Assembly: GCF_019343475.1 (NCBI RefSeq)
Contig: NZ_CP072453.1
Span: forward strand, 1,550,001-1,614,000
Length of the DNA: 64,000 bases
From: Providencia sp. R33
Lineage (GTDB): Bacteria > Pseudomonadota > Gammaproteobacteria > Enterobacterales > Enterobacteriaceae
Direction of reading: 5' to 3'
The notes under the pieces were generated by a model, which searched no databases, was not told the origin of the DNA, and saw nothing but the letters and a program-made list of their open reading frames with translations. Numbering within the stretch: position 1 is the first letter of the stretch; each line of letters begins with the position of its first letter. Position numbers and translations under genes: made by a program. Positions 63,135 through 64,000 of this stretch are shown in pieces.

Positions 63135-64000
63135 TGTGGTAATCTCACCTCAAGTTCAGCGGGCCAAGATTCATTGGGGTCTAAACGCACATAAGCTTTA
63201 CCCGGTAGACCAGTTTTCACATATTCAAGGTGCTGCTCAAGTAATTCAGGGGAGATACGCGCACGAACGCGGAACATTAGTTTTAAGCGTTCATTTTGTG
63301 TTTCAACAGTTTTGGGTGTGAACTGGGCAACGCTAGCAACAAACGTGGTTTTTGCGGGAATAACAATATTGGGGGCGGCATCAAGAATAATATGTACATC
63401 ACTTCCCAGCGCCACTTTCCCAGCATCTTCAGTTGGTAGGAAGAAAGTCATATATACATCACTTAAATCCACCATATTCAATACGCGACCACCCGCTCCA
63501 AGGACTTCCCCTGGCTCTGCGACACGGTATTGAATGCGCCCATTGCGAGGGGCTTTTAAAATACTGTCATCTAAATCAGCCATAATACGGCGTTCTGTCG
63601 CCGTCGCGGCATCAACTCGGTTTTTAGCTTGGACAATACCCGCTCTTGCAGAGTCAATCGCAGATGTTGCCGCTGCAACTTGTGCTTTTGAGGCTTCTAA
63701 TGCAGCACGAGAGCCCTGCATTTGCGCAGTATCATCATCAACCTGTTGTTGAGATACAGCTTTAGTTCTTACCAATGCTCTTGAACGATTAAGGCGTTTT
63801 TGCGCAGCATCAAGCTCCGCTTCGCGTTGGCGAACCACTGCTTGAGCTGCCACTTTTTCACTTTTGCGTTGAGCAAGCCCAGACTCTGCAGTAGTTACAG
63901 CACTAATGGCTTGGCGTAATTGAGCTTGTACTTCATGGAGTTGTTCTTGGAGCGCCCGAGTATCCATACGAGCGAGTTCTTGCCCTTCTTTGACAAAATC
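63131..64000 (-). CDS. yhiI: HlyD-family membrane fusion protein YhiI, 5' part beyond window
   Basis: The frame is open to the window edge and continues upstream (residues DFVKEGQELARMD precede the first internal Met), so the N-terminal membrane anchor is missing. Visible are a long coiled-coil hairpin (ALQEQLHEVQAQLRQAISAV... LEASKAQVAAATSAIDSARAG), the lipoyl-like ILKAPRNGRIQYRVAEPGEVLGAGGRVL and a beta-barrel domain. It would link the RbbA/YhhJ pump to the outer membrane. Its last codons overlap rbbA (ATGA). Confidence 0.9.
   Translation of the reverse strand, partial: DFVKEGQELARMDTRALQEQLHEVQAQLRQAISAVTTAESGLAQRKSEKVAAQAVVRQREAELDAAQKRLNRSRALVRTKAVSQQQVDDDTAQMQGSRAALEASKAQVAAATSAIDSARAGIVQAKNRVDAATATERRIMADLDDSILKAPRNGRIQYRVAEPGEVLGAGGRVLNMVDLSDVYMTFFLPTEDAGKVALGSDVHIILDAAPNIVIPAKTTFVASVAQFTPKTVETQNERLKLMFRVRARISPELLEQHLEYVKTGLPGKAYVRLDPNESWPAELEVRLPQ

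Noticed and set aside
1..64000. CRISPR arrays, rRNA genes, replication origins
   Set aside because: No regularly spaced repeats, no rRNA-like segments and no DnaA-box cluster were seen.

Overview
The window reads as AT-rich enterobacterial chromosome, most likely Providencia or a close relative (Morganellaceae). This is an inference from the protein flavour: close relatives of E. coli YdeE, Ada, YdhP, DcyD, YqfB, DdlA, LeuE, AzlCD, YehS, AccA, Amn, YebB, YajD, AhpCF and RbbA-YhhJ-YhiI sit in low-GC DNA with many genes E. coli lacks. No species is proven. Coding density is high. There is no rRNA, CRISPR array or intact insertion sequence.

Layout. 1-10.7 kb: five MFS carriers (a 5'-truncated ydeE, two DHA1, one nucleoside symporter type, one DHA3), a MocR regulator, an Ada-like protein whose zinc cysteines are all gone, and a LysR gene divergent from ydhP. 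10.7-20.4 kb: AraC regulator, an NhaC-type carrier with D-cysteine desulfhydrase, a LysR/EamA pair, yqfB, GNAT acetyltransferases, a LysE exporter and a secreted alpha/beta hydrolase. 20.4-28.4 kb: a DeoR regulator divergent from an inositol-monophosphatase-family gene and an MFS carrier; phzF-type isomerase; an operon of FAD oxidoreductase, two GNATs and a P-loop kinase; ddlA. 28.4-37.3 kb: LysR/LysE pair, NUDIX and cytidine deaminase, MocR/EamA pair, leuE, AraC-azlCD, yehS. 37.3-48.9 kb: a LysR-accA-MerR-GNAT-amn block on the minus strand, an AEC carrier, a polar amino acid ABC transporter, NADAR protein, GNAT/MocR pair and yebB. 48.9-53.9 kb: TetR with an M24-fold protein, yajD, and mesD-mesX (folate-independent, oxygen-linked methionine synthesis). 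54.1-56.85 kb: a small remnant of P2-like phage DNA between two 121-bp copies of the ahpF 3' end, carrying a proteasome-like Ntn hydrolase. 56.8-59.2 kb: ahpF and ahpC with an OxyR-like site. 59.2-64 kb: yhhJ, rbbA and the 3' part of the HlyD-type yhiI gene, which runs off the window.

The overall theme is accessory chromosome made of regulator/exporter pairs (LysR with EamA, LysE or MFS; MocR with EamA or GNAT; AraC with AzlCD) and seven GNAT acetyltransferases. The best candidates for something new are: the Ntn-hydrolase island at the ahpF 3' end; the cysteine-less Ada; a diverged AccA with its own MerR gene and dyad; an M24-fold protein without its metal ligands next to a TetR gene and a palindrome; and an exporter whose Shine-Dalgarno lies in a perfect 14-bp hairpin. 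All functional statements are from sequence reading only.
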